Positions 37,547 through 46,525 are shown, counted from the first letter of the stretch. The stretch is DNA of 47,137 nucleotides from Bordetella parapertussis (GCA_945900685.1 CAMDJS010000002.1:1-47137), one strand, 5' to 3'. Made by a program: numbers and translations. The notes: a model not told the origin generated them from the letters alone.

Positions 37547-37628
37547 AACGCTGTGAGTTCCCAACCCTGAAGCTGTTACAAATTGCAGCACATACAAGGT
37601 TAAGGAACAAATGGTGGTCATGTCAATT

Positions 37629-38837
37629 TCAATCCCAAGACAGCGCACCGCCGGTTTGGTACTCAATGACGCGGGTTTCGAAAAAGTTACGTTCTTTTTT
37701 CAGGTCAATCATTTCGCTCATCCAGGGAAATGGGTTTTCCTCGTGGGGGTACAACGTGTCCAAGCCGATTTGGGTGGCGCGACGGTTGGCGATGTAGCGC
37801 AAATAGCCCTTGAACATGGAAGCATTCATGCCGAGCACGCCGCGTGGCATGGTGTCTTCAGCATAGCGGTATTCCAACTCAACGGCTTTATGAAACAGCT
37901 CGATGATCTCTGCTTTGAGCTCAGCCGTCCACAGGTGAGGATTCTCTAACTTGATTTGGTTGATCAGGTCGATGCCGAAGTTGCAGTGCATGGACTCATC
38001 ACGCAAGATGTACTGGTACTGCTCTGCAGCGCCCGTCATTTTATTTTGACGGCCAAGCGCGAGAATCTGGGTAAAGCCGACATAGAAGAACAGACCTTCC
38101 ATCAGGCAAGCAAAAACAATCAAAGATTTCAATAAGGTTTGATCGGTTTCAGGCGTGCCCGTGTGGAAGTGAGGATCCATGATGGCTTCGATGAAAGGAA
38201 TAAGAAACTCATCCTTGTCACGAATGGATTGAACCTCTTGGTAGGCGTTGAAGATTTCGCTTTCATCCAAGCCCAAAGATTCCACAATGTATTGGTAGGC
38301 GTGTGTATGAATGGCTTCTTCAAATGCTTGGCGCAGCAAAAACTGACGACACTCGGGCGCCGTGATGTGGCGGTAAGTGCCCAGCACAATATTGTTGGCG
38401 GCCAGTGAGTCGGCTGTCACAAAAAAGCCCAGATTGCGTTTGATGATGCGGCGCTCATCGTCGGTCAGTCCGTTAGGGTCTTTCCACAGCGCGATGTCGC
38501 GCGTCATATTGACTTCTTGCGGCATCCAGTGGTTGGCACAGGTGGCCAAATATTTTTCCCAGGCCCATTTGTATTTGAAAGGCACCAATTGGTTGACATC
38601 TGTCTGGCCATTGATGATGCGTTTGTCATCAGCATTGACGCGACGGGCACCCGGAGCAGAGGAAGTGAAAGCGCGGGATTCAACAGGAGCGATTGTTGGA
38701 AGCACTGCACCGTCGTTGAGAACACGTGAGGCGGGAGCCGCAGAATTGGAGGGTGACAAATTCAGGTGACTCTGTACGTCACCTATGGTTACGCCGATGG
38801 GCGATACCGGTTTTACTTCTTCTTCCCAGGTCAACAT
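37629..38837 (-). CDS. nrdB: Class Ia ribonucleotide reductase beta subunit NrdB
   Basis: The 402-residue subunit holds the diiron-tyrosyl radical used by NrdA. Ligand positions are visible: D114, E174 and H177 in [10 protein letters not shown], with radical tyrosine Y181, then [12 protein letters not shown] and [12 protein letters not shown] with the second glutamate pair and histidine. An extra N-terminal region of about 80 residues, low in conservation, precedes the core. The ATG at 38837 gives the usual MLTWEEE start, with GGAAT upstream. It lies 130 bases downstream of nrdA, the usual order. Confidence 0.96.
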   Translation of the reverse strand: MLTWEEEVKPVSPIGVTIGDVQSHLNLSPSNSAAPASRVLNDGAVLPTIAPVESRAFTSSAPGARRVNADDKRIINGQTDVNQLVPFKYKWAWEKYLATCANHWMPQEVNMTRDIALWKDPNGLTDDERRIIKRNLGFFVTADSLAANNIVLGTYRHITAPECRQFLLRQAFEEAIHTHAYQYIVESLGLDESEIFNAYQEVQSIRDKDEFLIPFIEAIMDPHFHTGTPETDQTLLKSLIVFACLMEGLFFYVGFTQILALGRQNKMTGAAEQYQYILRDESMHCNFGIDLINQIKLENPHLWTAELKAEIIELFHKAVELEYRYAEDTMPRGVLGMNASMFKGYLRYIANRRATQIGLDTLYPHEENPFPWMSEMIDLKKERNFFETRVIEYQTGGALSWD

Positions 38838-38933
38838 ATTGGTAATTCCATTCTTGAGATTATGTGTGTTTATGCATGAAACGCAAAGGATTGATTCTTT
38901 ACTGCGTTGCAAATTGTTGTTGAATTACATCGT

Positions 38934-38965
38934 ATTCACTGGCCGCGATCATGCAACCAGTGAAT
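38934..38965 (-). other. Inverted repeat between nrdA and nrdB
   Basis: ATTCACTGG (38934-38942) and CCAGTGAAT (38957-38965) form a perfect 9-bp stem with a 14-base loop, two bases after the nrdA stop. No T run follows, so it is not an intrinsic terminator; an RNA-processing or stabilising element is possible. Confidence 0.5.
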
Positions 38966-38967
38966 GC

Positions 38968-41886
38968 TTATTGGCATGCTTCGCAAGTCGGATCATCAAC
39001 ACCGCAGAACTTGACATCGGTCGCAGGTGTGTCGGACATCATTTGCGCGCGCGCTGCAGCTGCTGCCATTTCCATAGCGCTCAGACCGGATGCACCACCG
39101 CCGGAAGACACCGCATTGTGTGAACCCGCCTGCACTGTGGACTTCTCGATTTGCGTTGCGCTGGTGGTGCGCAAATAGTAAGTTGTTTTGAGACCGCGTA
39201 GCCAAGCGAGTTTGTAAGTCTCGTCGAGTTTTTTACCAGAGGCACCCGCCATGTAGATGTTGAGTGACTGTGCTTGGTCAATCCATTTTTGACGTCGCGC
39301 TGCAGCTTCAACCAGCCATTGTGTTTCGACTTCAAAGGCGGTGGCGTACATGTCTTTGAGATCTTGCGGCACGCGGTCGATGGGGCGCAATGAACCGTCG
39401 AAATGCTTGAGGTCCATGACCATGACATCGTCCCACAGACCCAGACGTTTGAGGTCACGCACCAAATAGGAATTGATGATGGTGAATTCACCGGACAAAT
39501 TGGACTTGACTGACAGGTTACCAAAGCAGGGTTCGATGGATGCATCCACCCCCACGATATTGGAGATGGTGGCCGTAGGCGCAATCGCCACGCAATTGGA
39601 ATTGCGCATCCCGTCTGTTGCGATTTTGCGGCGCAAGGCATCCCAGTCGAGCGTGGCGCTGCGGTCTACTTCGATGTAGCCACCGCGTGATTTTTCCAAT
39701 AGATTGAGTGTGTCCAAGGGCAAAATTCCTTGGTCCCACAATGAGCCTTTGTAGGTGGAGTAACGGCCGCGTTCACGCGCCAGTTCGGTGGAAGCCCAGT
39801 AGGCGTAATAGCAAATGGCTTCCATGGAGCGATCAGCAAAATCAACCGCTGCTTGAGACGCATAAGGAATGTGCAACTCGTACAAACAGTCTTGGAAAGC
39901 CATGATGCCCATGCCGACAGGACGGTGGCGCAGGTTGGAGTCCCGGGCTTTTTTGACAGCGTAATAATTGATGTCAATCACGTTGTCCAACATGCGCATG
40001 GCAATGGTGATGGTGCGCTTGAGTTTGTCTTGATCCAATTCGTTGCCGTTGGCACCTTGTTTGAGGTGGCGCACCAAATTGACCGAGCCCAAGTTACACA
40101 CAGCGGTTTCTGTGTCGCTGGTGTTTAAAGTGATTTCTGTACACAGGTTGGAGGAGTGCACCACGCCTGAATGTTGCTGCGGAGAGCGCACATTGCAAGC
40201 GTCCTTGAAAGTGATCCAAGGATGGCCGGTTTCAAACAACATGGTCAGCATCCTGCGCCACAAGTCGGTGGCTTGCACAGTCTTGCTGGGCTTGATCAAG
40301 CCTTGGCGTGCTTGTGCTTCGTAGGCGGTATAGGCTTTTTCAAACTCCGAGCCGAATTTGTCATGCAAATCAGGCGTGTTGGAAGGTGAGAACAAAGTCC
40401 ACTCGCCTTTTTCCATGACGCGGCGCATGAACAGGTCAGGGATCCAGTTGGCCGTGTTCATGTCGTGTGTGCGTCGACGGTCGTCGCCAGTGTTTTTGCG
40501 CAGTTCTAAAAATTCTTCAATGTCCAAATGCCAAGTTTCAAGGTAGGTACAGACTGCACCTTTGCGCTTGCCGCCTTGGTTGACAGCCACCGCTGTGTCG
40601 TTGACGACTTTGAGGAAAGGCACCACGCCTTGTGATTCGCCATTGGTGCCTTTGATGTGGCTGCCCAAGGCGCGCACGCGCGTCCAATCGTTACCTAGGC
40701 CACCAGCAAATTTAGACAACAAAGCATTTTCTTTGATGGATTCGTAAATGCCGTCTAAGTCGTCCGGCACAGTAGTCAGGTAGCAACTGGAGAGTTGCGG
40801 ACGGGTGGTGCCACTGTTGAACAGCGTAGGCGTGCTGGACATGAAGTCGAAAGAAGACAGAATTTCGTAAAACTCGATCGCACGTTCTTCGCGGTTGACT
40901 TCATTGAGTGACAAACCCATGGCGACACGCATGAAGAATGACTGCGGCAGTTCGATACGTTGCTTGCGCACATGTAAGAAATAGCGGTCATACAAAGTTT
41001 GCAGGCCGAGGTAATCGAATTGGAAGTCACGCTCTGGCTTGAGCGCTTTGGCCAAGCGCGGCAAATCAAATTGCAGCAAACGCGGGTCTAGCAAGTCGTT
41101 ATCCACGCCCTTGTTCAAAAACTCTGCGAAGGTGCGCTGATAGTGCCCGGCCATTTCAGCATGGGTGGCTTCTTGTCCCAAGACTTCCTTGGTGATCGAG
41201 TACATCAACAAGCGTGCGGTGGCGAAGGTGTAACCCGGTTCTTTTTCAATCAGGGTGCGGGCTGCAAGCACGGAGGCTTTGTGCACCTCTTCCATCGGGA
41301 TGCCATCGTACAAATTACGCATGGTTTCTGACAGGATGGGCGCTGCAGTGACGTCTTCACCCAAGTTTTCACAGGCGGCTGCAATGAGTTTTTCTAAACG
41401 CACCGTATCAAGGAGCACGCGTTCACCATCAAGCATGACATGCAAAGCAGGACCTTGGTTTGCAGGTGTTTCTTTTTGGGTAGCGCGTTCTTGGGTGCGG
41501 CGTTCGCGGTAAAGCACATAGGAACGTGCGACTTCATGGTGGCTGCCGCGCATGAGGCCGAGTTCCACCTGGTCTTGCACATCTTCAATATGGAATGTGC
41601 CGCCGCCTGGGCGTGAGCGCATGAGCGCGCGCGTGACAGCCTGGGTCAGTTGATCCACCGTCTCGCGTACGCTGGCTGAGGCTGCGCCTTGGGTGCCATG
41701 CACAGCCAAAAAAGCTTTCATCATGGCGACTGCGATCTTGGCTGGCTTAAACGGAACCACCGCACCATTGCGGCGAATGATCTGGTATTGGCTTAAGGAG
41801 GAAATCAATGAGGTCTGGGTGGTGTCGCCAGCGTCGGTGGACTTGCGAACGGGCGTGATATTTGTCGTGGTTGCGGCAATTTGCAT
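38968..41886 (-). CDS. nrdA: Class Ia ribonucleotide reductase alpha subunit NrdA
   Basis: The 972-residue catalytic subunit reduces ribonucleotides to deoxyribonucleotides. It has an ATP-cone at about residues 35-130 (IIRRNGAVVPFKPAKI) and a second, more divergent cone-like segment at about 150-235, the tandem layout known from Pseudomonas aeruginosa NrdA. The catalytic SSNLCTEI motif (Asn, Cys, Glu) and the C-terminal redox cysteines in PTCEACQ are present. AGGAT precedes the ATG. Two NrdR boxes overlie its promoter. Confidence 0.96.
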   Translation of the reverse strand: MQIAATTTNITPVRKSTDAGDTTQTSLISSLSQYQIIRRNGAVVPFKPAKIAVAMMKAFLAVHGTQGAASASVRETVDQLTQAVTRALMRSRPGGGTFHIEDVQDQVELGLMRGSHHEVARSYVLYRERRTQERATQKETPANQGPALHVMLDGERVLLDTVRLEKLIAAACENLGEDVTAAPILSETMRNLYDGIPMEEVHKASVLAARTLIEKEPGYTFATARLLMYSITKEVLGQEATHAEMAGHYQRTFAEFLNKGVDNDLLDPRLLQFDLPRLAKALKPERDFQFDYLGLQTLYDRYFLHVRKQRIELPQSFFMRVAMGLSLNEVNREERAIEFYEILSSFDFMSSTPTLFNSGTTRPQLSSCYLTTVPDDLDGIYESIKENALLSKFAGGLGNDWTRVRALGSHIKGTNGESQGVVPFLKVVNDTAVAVNQGGKRKGAVCTYLETWHLDIEEFLELRKNTGDDRRRTHDMNTANWIPDLFMRRVMEKGEWTLFSPSNTPDLHDKFGSEFEKAYTAYEAQARQGLIKPSKTVQATDLWRRMLTMLFETGHPWITFKDACNVRSPQQHSGVVHSSNLCTEITLNTSDTETAVCNLGSVNLVRHLKQGANGNELDQDKLKRTITIAMRMLDNVIDINYYAVKKARDSNLRHRPVGMGIMAFQDCLYELHIPYASQAAVDFADRSMEAICYYAYWASTELARERGRYSTYKGSLWDQGILPLDTLNLLEKSRGGYIEVDRSATLDWDALRRKIATDGMRNSNCVAIAPTATISNIVGVDASIEPCFGNLSVKSNLSGEFTIINSYLVRDLKRLGLWDDVMVMDLKHFDGSLRPIDRVPQDLKDMYATAFEVETQWLVEAAARRQKWIDQAQSLNIYMAGASGKKLDETYKLAWLRGLKTTYYLRTTSATQIEKSTVQAGSHNAVSSGGGASGLSAMEMAAAAARAQMMSDTPATDVKFCGVDDPTCEACQ

Positions 41887-41980
41887 TTTTTTTAAATCCT
41901 GTGGGGCATGAATGCTTTTGGTGACTTCTTATATTTTTTTGTGCAGATGACCGGTTGTCCGTCACAAATGTGCACACCCC

Positions 41981-41996
41981 ACACTATATATGGGGT
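41981..41996. promoter_or_regulatory. NrdR box 1
   Basis: ACACTATATATGGGGT matches the left half and centre of the NrdR consensus (ACAC-TATAT-GTGT type); the right half is degenerate. It overlaps the nrdA -10 hexamer. Confidence 0.75.
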
Positions 41997-42011
41997 CGTA
42001 ACTCTTTTCAA
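41983..42011 (-). promoter_or_regulatory. nrdA promoter
   Basis: On the minus strand TTGAAA (42006-42011) and TATAGT (41983-41988) are separated by 17 bases, a near-consensus sigma-70 promoter. An A/T-rich tract at 42034-42055 could act as an UP element. The mRNA leader would be about 90 bases. Confidence 0.78.
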
Positions 42012-42012
42012 C

Positions 42013-42028
42013 ACACTACACGTAGTGT
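42013..42028. promoter_or_regulatory. NrdR box 2
   Basis: ACACTACACGTAGTGT has 7-bp perfectly symmetric arms. It starts exactly 32 bases from box 1, three helical turns, the paired spacing known for NrdR, and abuts the nrdA -35. Confidence 0.85.
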
Positions 42029-42129
42029 TTGGTCTATTTTTTGAAAAAAATTTTTGCAAGCGATAGTTTTGGCAGAAATTTGCTGCATTTAGATTTAACC
42101 TGGCACTGAATTCAAAGATGTGAATGCGC

Positions 42130-42699
42130 TTATTCAGGAAAAAATTGATCGGTCCATCCCACACTTTGTTGCAAAAAACGCCAAGAAAAACCTTTTCCTG
42201 GGTCTTTTTTTCGAAGAGGCGCGATGTGTTCGTGTCCGGTGACGTGTTGAATTGGGTATTGGTGTTGAATCAATGGCAGCAGTGCACTCAAACTTTCGTA
42301 TTGATAGAGCGTGAAGTTTTCGCCATCAAGTCCTTCAAGTTCAATGCCGATTGAAAAGTCGTTGCAGTTGTCGCGGCCCCAATGGCTGGATTGGCCCGCA
42401 TGCCAGGCCCTGTCATCGCAGCTGACAAATTGAATCAACTCGCCGCCTCGGCGAATGAAAAAATGCGCAGACACTTTCACATCACGCAAGGTCTCAAAGT
42501 AGGCGTGCTGAGAATGCTCAAGCGTATTGGTGAAAAATGCTTGCACGTGGTCGCCTGTGTAAGTGCCTGGCGGCAGACTGATGGCGTGTATGACCACCAG
42601 ATCCACATCAACGCCATGCGGGCGCGGCCCGAAATTGGGAGACGCGATGGCCCGAGCAAACCGGTACCAACCGTTTTGCCAGAACGAAGTGTTCTTCAT
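42130..42699 (-). CDS. ampD: 1,6-anhydro-N-acetylmuramyl-L-alanine amidase AmpD
   Basis: The 189-residue cytoplasmic zinc amidase cleaves the stem peptide from anhydro-muropeptides during wall recycling. Zinc-site residues by comparison with Citrobacter AmpD are H38 (VVIHAIS), H156 (VTGHEH) and D166 (KKDPG). The absence of a signal peptide separates it from AmiD-type periplasmic relatives. It lies 3 bases after the PP0621-type gene. Mpl, which uses the released tripeptide, is in the same window. Confidence 0.95.
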   Translation of the reverse strand: MKNTSFWQNGWYRFARAIASPNFGPRPHGVDVDLVVIHAISLPPGTYTGDHVQAFFTNTLEHSQHAYFETLRDVKVSAHFFIRRGGELIQFVSCDDRAWHAGQSSHWGRDNCNDFSIGIELEGLDGENFTLYQYESLSALLPLIQHQYPIQHVTGHEHIAPLRKKDPGKGFSWRFLQQSVGWTDQFFPE

Positions 42700-42702
42700 G
42701 TC

Positions 42703-42924
42703 TTAATTTTCAACCGCGTCGCGATGAGCCGCGCTGCAGTAAATAGCTCGTGGCGACGCGACCGCTTCTTTTTCTGGGAGGTGCAGTCCGCAATGGGCAC
42801 ACCGCACCATGTTTTGCGGTTGATCTGCTGAATCGGTTGAACGGCGGTCTGAAGTTGAAGGGCGACTGAACTTGAACCACATGATCACGCCAAAGAGCAA
42901 GCCCAGCAGGATCAGGTATTTCAT
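42703..42924 (-). CDS. PP0621-type small membrane-anchored protein
   Basis: The 73-residue protein has an N-terminal membrane helix (about residues 3-17), a polar linker and a C-terminal cysteine/histidine cluster (CAHC near 42-45, then YCSAAH near 62-67) that could bind one metal. This matches the small PP0621 family, whose function is unknown. It overlaps ccsA (ATGA) and is followed closely by ampD, so the three genes look like one transcription unit. Confidence 0.82.
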   Translation of the reverse strand: MKYLILLGLLFGVIMWFKFSRPSTSDRRSTDSADQPQNMVRCAHCGLHLPEKEAVASPRAIYCSAAHRDAVEN

Positions 42925-43733
42925 AGATGGCGTCCCAGTAGAACCTCAGTCACAAAGCGCGAACCTGCATAAGACATCAGCAACATCAATGCACCTATAT
43001 AGAGTGTGCGTATGGCCAGCGATCCACGCCAACCACGGTAACGCCGTCCCCATAAGAGCACAGCAAACACCAGCCAAGCGAGGATAGCGAACAAGGTTTT
43101 GTGGTCCAACCGAATCGCATGGACTGAACCGTAAAGCTGTTCACCGAAAAGCCAACCGGCCAGCAAAGTCGCCGTCAGCAGTCCAAAGCCAATGTTGACA
43201 AAGCGAAATGTCAATCGCTCAAGCGTCATCAGCGGTAAACCACTCGGGTCGACAGCACCCAGGCGAATTTGGCGCTCCGCACGGTTCATCAAACTGGCAT
43301 GCACCACGGCGGCAGCAAACAAGGCATACGAAGCCATGCCCAGCATCCAGTGAAAAGGCAACCAAGCCGAAGAGGTGCTGTGCAGCGTTTGTCCGGGAAA
43401 TAACAACGGCAATATCACGGTAACCATGCCAACGCCGGACATCAGCCAGCGGGTTTGCATTTGCGGGAACCAGTGATGCTCAATGGTGTAGACCAATAAG
43501 ACCAGCCATGCGGTCGCGGATAAAGCCGCGGCAAAGCCGAAATGCGACAGTTCGTTTTCTGTGGGGATAAGGCTGGCGATCACGCTCAAACCATGAAAAA
43601 GTGAAATCAGCCAGAGGTAGTTGCGGCTTTGCTGCGGCGATAAACGACCACCAAACAAAGCGCCCAATGCATAGGCCACTGCGGCCACGAGGCCCCAGAC
43701 CAGACTGAAATGGGTAGCGCTGAATACAATCAT
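42921..43733 (-). CDS. CcsA/YpjD-family cytochrome c assembly-like membrane protein
   Basis: The 270-residue protein has about eight membrane helices and belongs to the CcsA/HemX/YpjD branch of the cytochrome c assembly superfamily. The late LDHKTLFAILAWLVFAVLLWGR segment, quoted here only by its first residues LDHKT, holds a conserved histidine. Its divergent position next to ffh matches ypjD in other proteobacteria. A role in haem handling is inferred from the family; YpjD itself is poorly characterised. TAAACT at 43740-43745 lies 6 bases before the ATG with no ribosome binding site. Confidence 0.85.
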   Translation of the reverse strand: MIVFSATHFSLVWGLVAAVAYALGALFGGRLSPQQSRNYLWLISLFHGLSVIASLIPTENELSHFGFAAALSATAWLVLLVYTIEHHWFPQMQTRWLMSGVGMVTVILPLLFPGQTLHSTSSAWLPFHWMLGMASYALFAAAVVHASLMNRAERQIRLGAVDPSGLPLMTLERLTFRFVNIGFGLLTATLLAGWLFGEQLYGSVHAIRLDHKTLFAILAWLVFAVLLWGRRYRGWRGSLAIRTLYIGALMLLMSYAGSRFVTEVLLGRHL

Positions 43734-43802
43734 GCAGACAGTTTAGCGTTTCGCTGACAACTCGGTTTTTTTCATGGCAAGTTTCTTGGCAAGGTTTTGA
43801 CA

Positions 43803-45176
43803 ATGGCAAGCACGCTCAGTGACAAACTTTCGCGACTGGCACGCCAGATCAGCGGACAGGCCCGCATCACAGAATCCAATGTCGCGGACATGCTGCGCGA
43901 GGTGCGCATGGCATTGCTCGAAGCCGACGTGGCGCTGCCCGTGGTGCGCGATTTCATTGCCAGGGTCAAAGATAAGGCGCTGGGCCAGGAAGTCATCGGC
44001 TCGCTGACCCCCGGTCAAGTGTTGGTGAGTATTGTTCAGCGCGAACTCAGCACGACCATGGGTGAAGGTGTTGCAGACATCAATTTGGCGGCGCAGCCGC
44101 CCGCCGTGATTTTGATGGCCGGTTTGCAAGGCGCAGGTAAAACCACCACCACGGCCAAACTCGCCAAACACCTGATCACCAAGCGAAAGAAAAAGGTGTT
44201 GACCGTGTCGGCTGACGTTTACCGTCCGGCCGCCATCGAGCAGTTGAAAAGCGTGACTGCACAAGCGGGCGCTGAGTGGTTTCCCAGTGACCCGTCGCAA
44301 AAACCCGTCGACATTGTGTTGGCTGCGTTGGACTATGCACGCAAACATTATGTGGATGTGCTGCTGGTGGACACCGCAGGTCGCTTGGCCATCGATGAAG
44401 CTTTGATGAACGAGATCAAGGCTTTGCATGCGGCGGTGAATCCGGTCGAGACTTTGTTTGTCGTCGATGCCATGCTCGGACAAGACGCCATCAACACCGC
44501 CAAGGCTTTCAAAGATGCCTTGCCATTGACCGGCATCGTGCTGACCAAAACCGATGGCGATTCACGCGGCGGTGCGGCTTTGTCGGTGCGTCAAATCACC
44601 GGCGCCCCGATCAAATTTGCGGGTACCAGCGAAAAAATTGATGGCCTCGAAGCCTTTGACGCCGAGCGTCACGCCGGTCGCATGCTCGGCATGGGTGACA
44701 TCGTGGCGCTGGTCGAGCAAGTCACCGCCAATGTGGATATGGAAGCTGCGCAAAAAATGGCGGCCAAGCTCAAAAGCGGTGATGGTTTTGATCTGAATGA
44801 TTTTTTATCCCAAATACAGCAGATGAAGCAAATGGGCGGCTTGTCCAGCCTGATGGAAAAAATGCCCGGCCAGATCGCTGCCAAGGCCAAGGACGTGGAT
44901 TTGAACCGCGCCGAAAAAGAAATCGTGAAAAAGCAGGGCATCATCCACAGCATGACGCCTTATGAGCGTGCCAAGCCGGACATCATCAAAGCCACGCGCA
45001 AGCGCCGTATCGCCGCCGGTGCGGGTGTGCAAGTGCAAGAAGTCAATCGATTACTGAATGAATTTGGACAAATGCAAGACATGATGAAAAAAATGCGCGG
45101 CGGCGGCTTGATGAAGATGATGAAAAAGCTAGGCGGCATGAAAGGCATGGGCGGGTTTCCCGGTATGCCGCGTTGA
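43803..45176 (+). CDS. ffh: Signal recognition particle protein Ffh
   Basis: The 457-residue GTPase recognises signal sequences on nascent chains and delivers them to FtsY. N, G and M domains are evident: GLQGAGKTTTTAKLA (P-loop, about residues 105-119), DTAGRLAID, TKTDGDSRGGAAL, and a methionine-rich C-terminal M domain (MKKMRGGGLMKMMKKLGG, about 425-445). The ATG at 43803 was chosen over a TTG two codons upstream; AAGG lies about 8 bases before it. An eight-codon frame ends two bases before the start (see findings). Confidence 0.97.
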   Translation: MASTLSDKLSRLARQISGQARITESNVADMLREVRMALLEADVALPVVRDFIARVKDKALGQEVIGSLTPGQVLVSIVQRELSTTMGEGVADINLAAQPPAVILMAGLQGAGKTTTTAKLAKHLITKRKKKVLTVSADVYRPAAIEQLKSVTAQAGAEWFPSDPSQKPVDIVLAALDYARKHYVDVLLVDTAGRLAIDEALMNEIKALHAAVNPVETLFVVDAMLGQDAINTAKAFKDALPLTGIVLTKTDGDSRGGAALSVRQITGAPIKFAGTSEKIDGLEAFDAERHAGRMLGMGDIVALVEQVTANVDMEAAQKMAAKLKSGDGFDLNDFLSQIQQMKQMGGLSSLMEKMPGQIAAKAKDVDLNRAEKEIVKKQGIIHSMTPYERAKPDIIKATRKRRIAAGAGVQVQEVNRLLNEFGQMQDMMKKMRGGGLMKMMKKLGGMKGMGGFPGMPR

Positions 45177-45226
45177 TACTCAGGCGCTCACTCATACTTT
45201 GCGTACAGCAGTGAACCGCAAACAAA

Positions 45227-45252
45227 AAAGCCTGCAACACGTTGCAGGCTTT
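45227..45252. terminator. Bidirectional terminator between ffh and carbonic anhydrase
   Basis: A perfect 11-12-bp stem (45227-45238 with 45241-45252) has T-rich sequence on its plus-strand 3' side and an A run on the other, giving a T run for minus-strand transcription. It serves both convergent genes. Confidence 0.88.
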
Positions 45253-45269
45253 CTCACGTCAAACGGGGA

Positions 45270-46493
45270 TTAGCCGCCTGCGTTGATCTTGCGACCATTC
45301 AGGCTTTGCACCGGGCGGGCGTTGAGCTTGAAAGGGAATTTGCCGACCTGGTCTTTAGAAACATCCACCGGTTTTTTCAGAATGTAGAACTGCACACCTT
45401 CGGTACAAGGCGGTGTGGTCAGTGAACCTTCGTAGTTGTAGAAGCCAAGTTCTTTGGGCAGCATGCTGGCGGGGTTGAAGCTGACTTTCTGCGGCATAAA
45501 TTCTTCGCCTTCTTTGGGTGGCAAATTGGCCCACAAAGTTTTGATCGCGGCGTTGTCTTTGCCTTCGTTCAGCAACACACCGATGACGGCGAGTTTGCCG
45601 TCTTTGCTCTTGTGCACAAAGTGCGCGACCATGGCGGCGTTTTTGCCGTCGACTTGTTCTTCTGAGGGGCGGTGGAAGTGGAATTGCAGCAAATCAAACG
45701 TTTCTTTGTTGATGGTCAGCGTGCTGCCTGGTTCGAGATTGACTTGAATCGTGTGGCCGTTGTTGAGTATTTTCAGCGGGCCTTCTTTGTAATCCACGCT
45801 CAACACGTCTTTGGATTTTTCAAACGGTCCAATGATGTTCAGCGGTGACTGCTTTTTGCCTGTGCCGCAAACCGGGAAGTTACTGCCCCAATGCTCTGGG
45901 CCATTGTCGCCTTCATAGCCCCAATGCACGGCATGGGCTTTCTCGTCTTTCTTGCCATTGGCGTCTTTAGCGGGTTCTTCTTTCTCGGTTGATTTTTTGC
46001 AATCCTGCAGCACCTTGATTTTTTGACCAGCCGCAGCGAGTGCGTTTTGTGCCGCGCACACGGTTTGCAAACGGTTGCTCCATTCAGCCATCTCCAAGGC
46101 TTTTTGGAATGCAGCGATGGTGCCCTCGTCTTGCGCGCCTTTGGTCAGCAAGCGGATCGATGCCATACCGACTTGTCGTTCTGCGCTGAGAGACTTTTGC
46201 GCCTTGTAAAGCATTTCAATGTCTTGCAAGACCACGCCGTTAGAAAACGCTGCTTTGAGCGCATCCAGTTCTTGAGCGATGCTGCCTGCTTCGGCAATGG
46301 GTTCCTCAGCTGCAGGCTCTTTCTCATCCATTTTTTCCAATGCTTCTTTGGCTTCTCCCAATTGCTCTGTGAGTTCGCCTACCTCAGCCACCAAATGCTT
46401 TTTGGCTGAGTAATTCATATAAGCAAGTGTGGAGGCTGCCACAAGGCAGATGCCCAACAGTATTTCTAGTATCAAACGTAGGTATTTTTTCAT
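45270..46493 (-). CDS. Alpha-type carbonic anhydrase with membrane anchor and coiled-coil extension
   Basis: The 407-residue protein has three parts: a membrane helix (about 6-26), an Ala/Glu-rich helical region with coiled-coil character (about 28-185, including two cysteines), and an alpha-carbonic anhydrase domain (about 189-405) starting HWGYEG. Zinc ligands H272 and H274 (FHFHRPSE) and H291 (AHFVHK) are present, as are E278 and shuttle candidate H247. The usual SEH reads SEE, so His becomes Glu at 279. C209 and C363 (TTPPC) match the family disulfide, supporting a periplasmic location. It should hydrate CO2 to bicarbonate. The ATG at 46493 gives a normal anchor. Confidence 0.9.
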   Translation of the reverse strand: MKKYLRLILEILLGICLVAASTLAYMNYSAKKHLVAEVGELTEQLGEAKEALEKMDEKEPAAEEPIAEAGSIAQELDALKAAFSNGVVLQDIEMLYKAQKSLSAERQVGMASIRLLTKGAQDEGTIAAFQKALEMAEWSNRLQTVCAAQNALAAAGQKIKVLQDCKKSTEKEEPAKDANGKKDEKAHAVHWGYEGDNGPEHWGSNFPVCGTGKKQSPLNIIGPFEKSKDVLSVDYKEGPLKILNNGHTIQVNLEPGSTLTINKETFDLLQFHFHRPSEEQVDGKNAAMVAHFVHKSKDGKLAVIGVLLNEGKDNAAIKTLWANLPPKEGEEFMPQKVSFNPASMLPKELGFYNYEGSLTTPPCTEGVQFYILKKPVDVSKDQVGKFPFKLNARPVQSLNGRKINAGG

Positions 46494-46525
46494 GACTGCT
46501 TTGAATGAAAAAGACAAGAAGATGC

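Noticed and set aside
41900..41983. TGTGGGG/CCCCACA complementary arms across the nrdA leader, possibly hiding the ribosome binding site
   Set aside because: The distal arm overlaps the -10 region, so it would lie at or upstream of the transcript start and not be in the mRNA.
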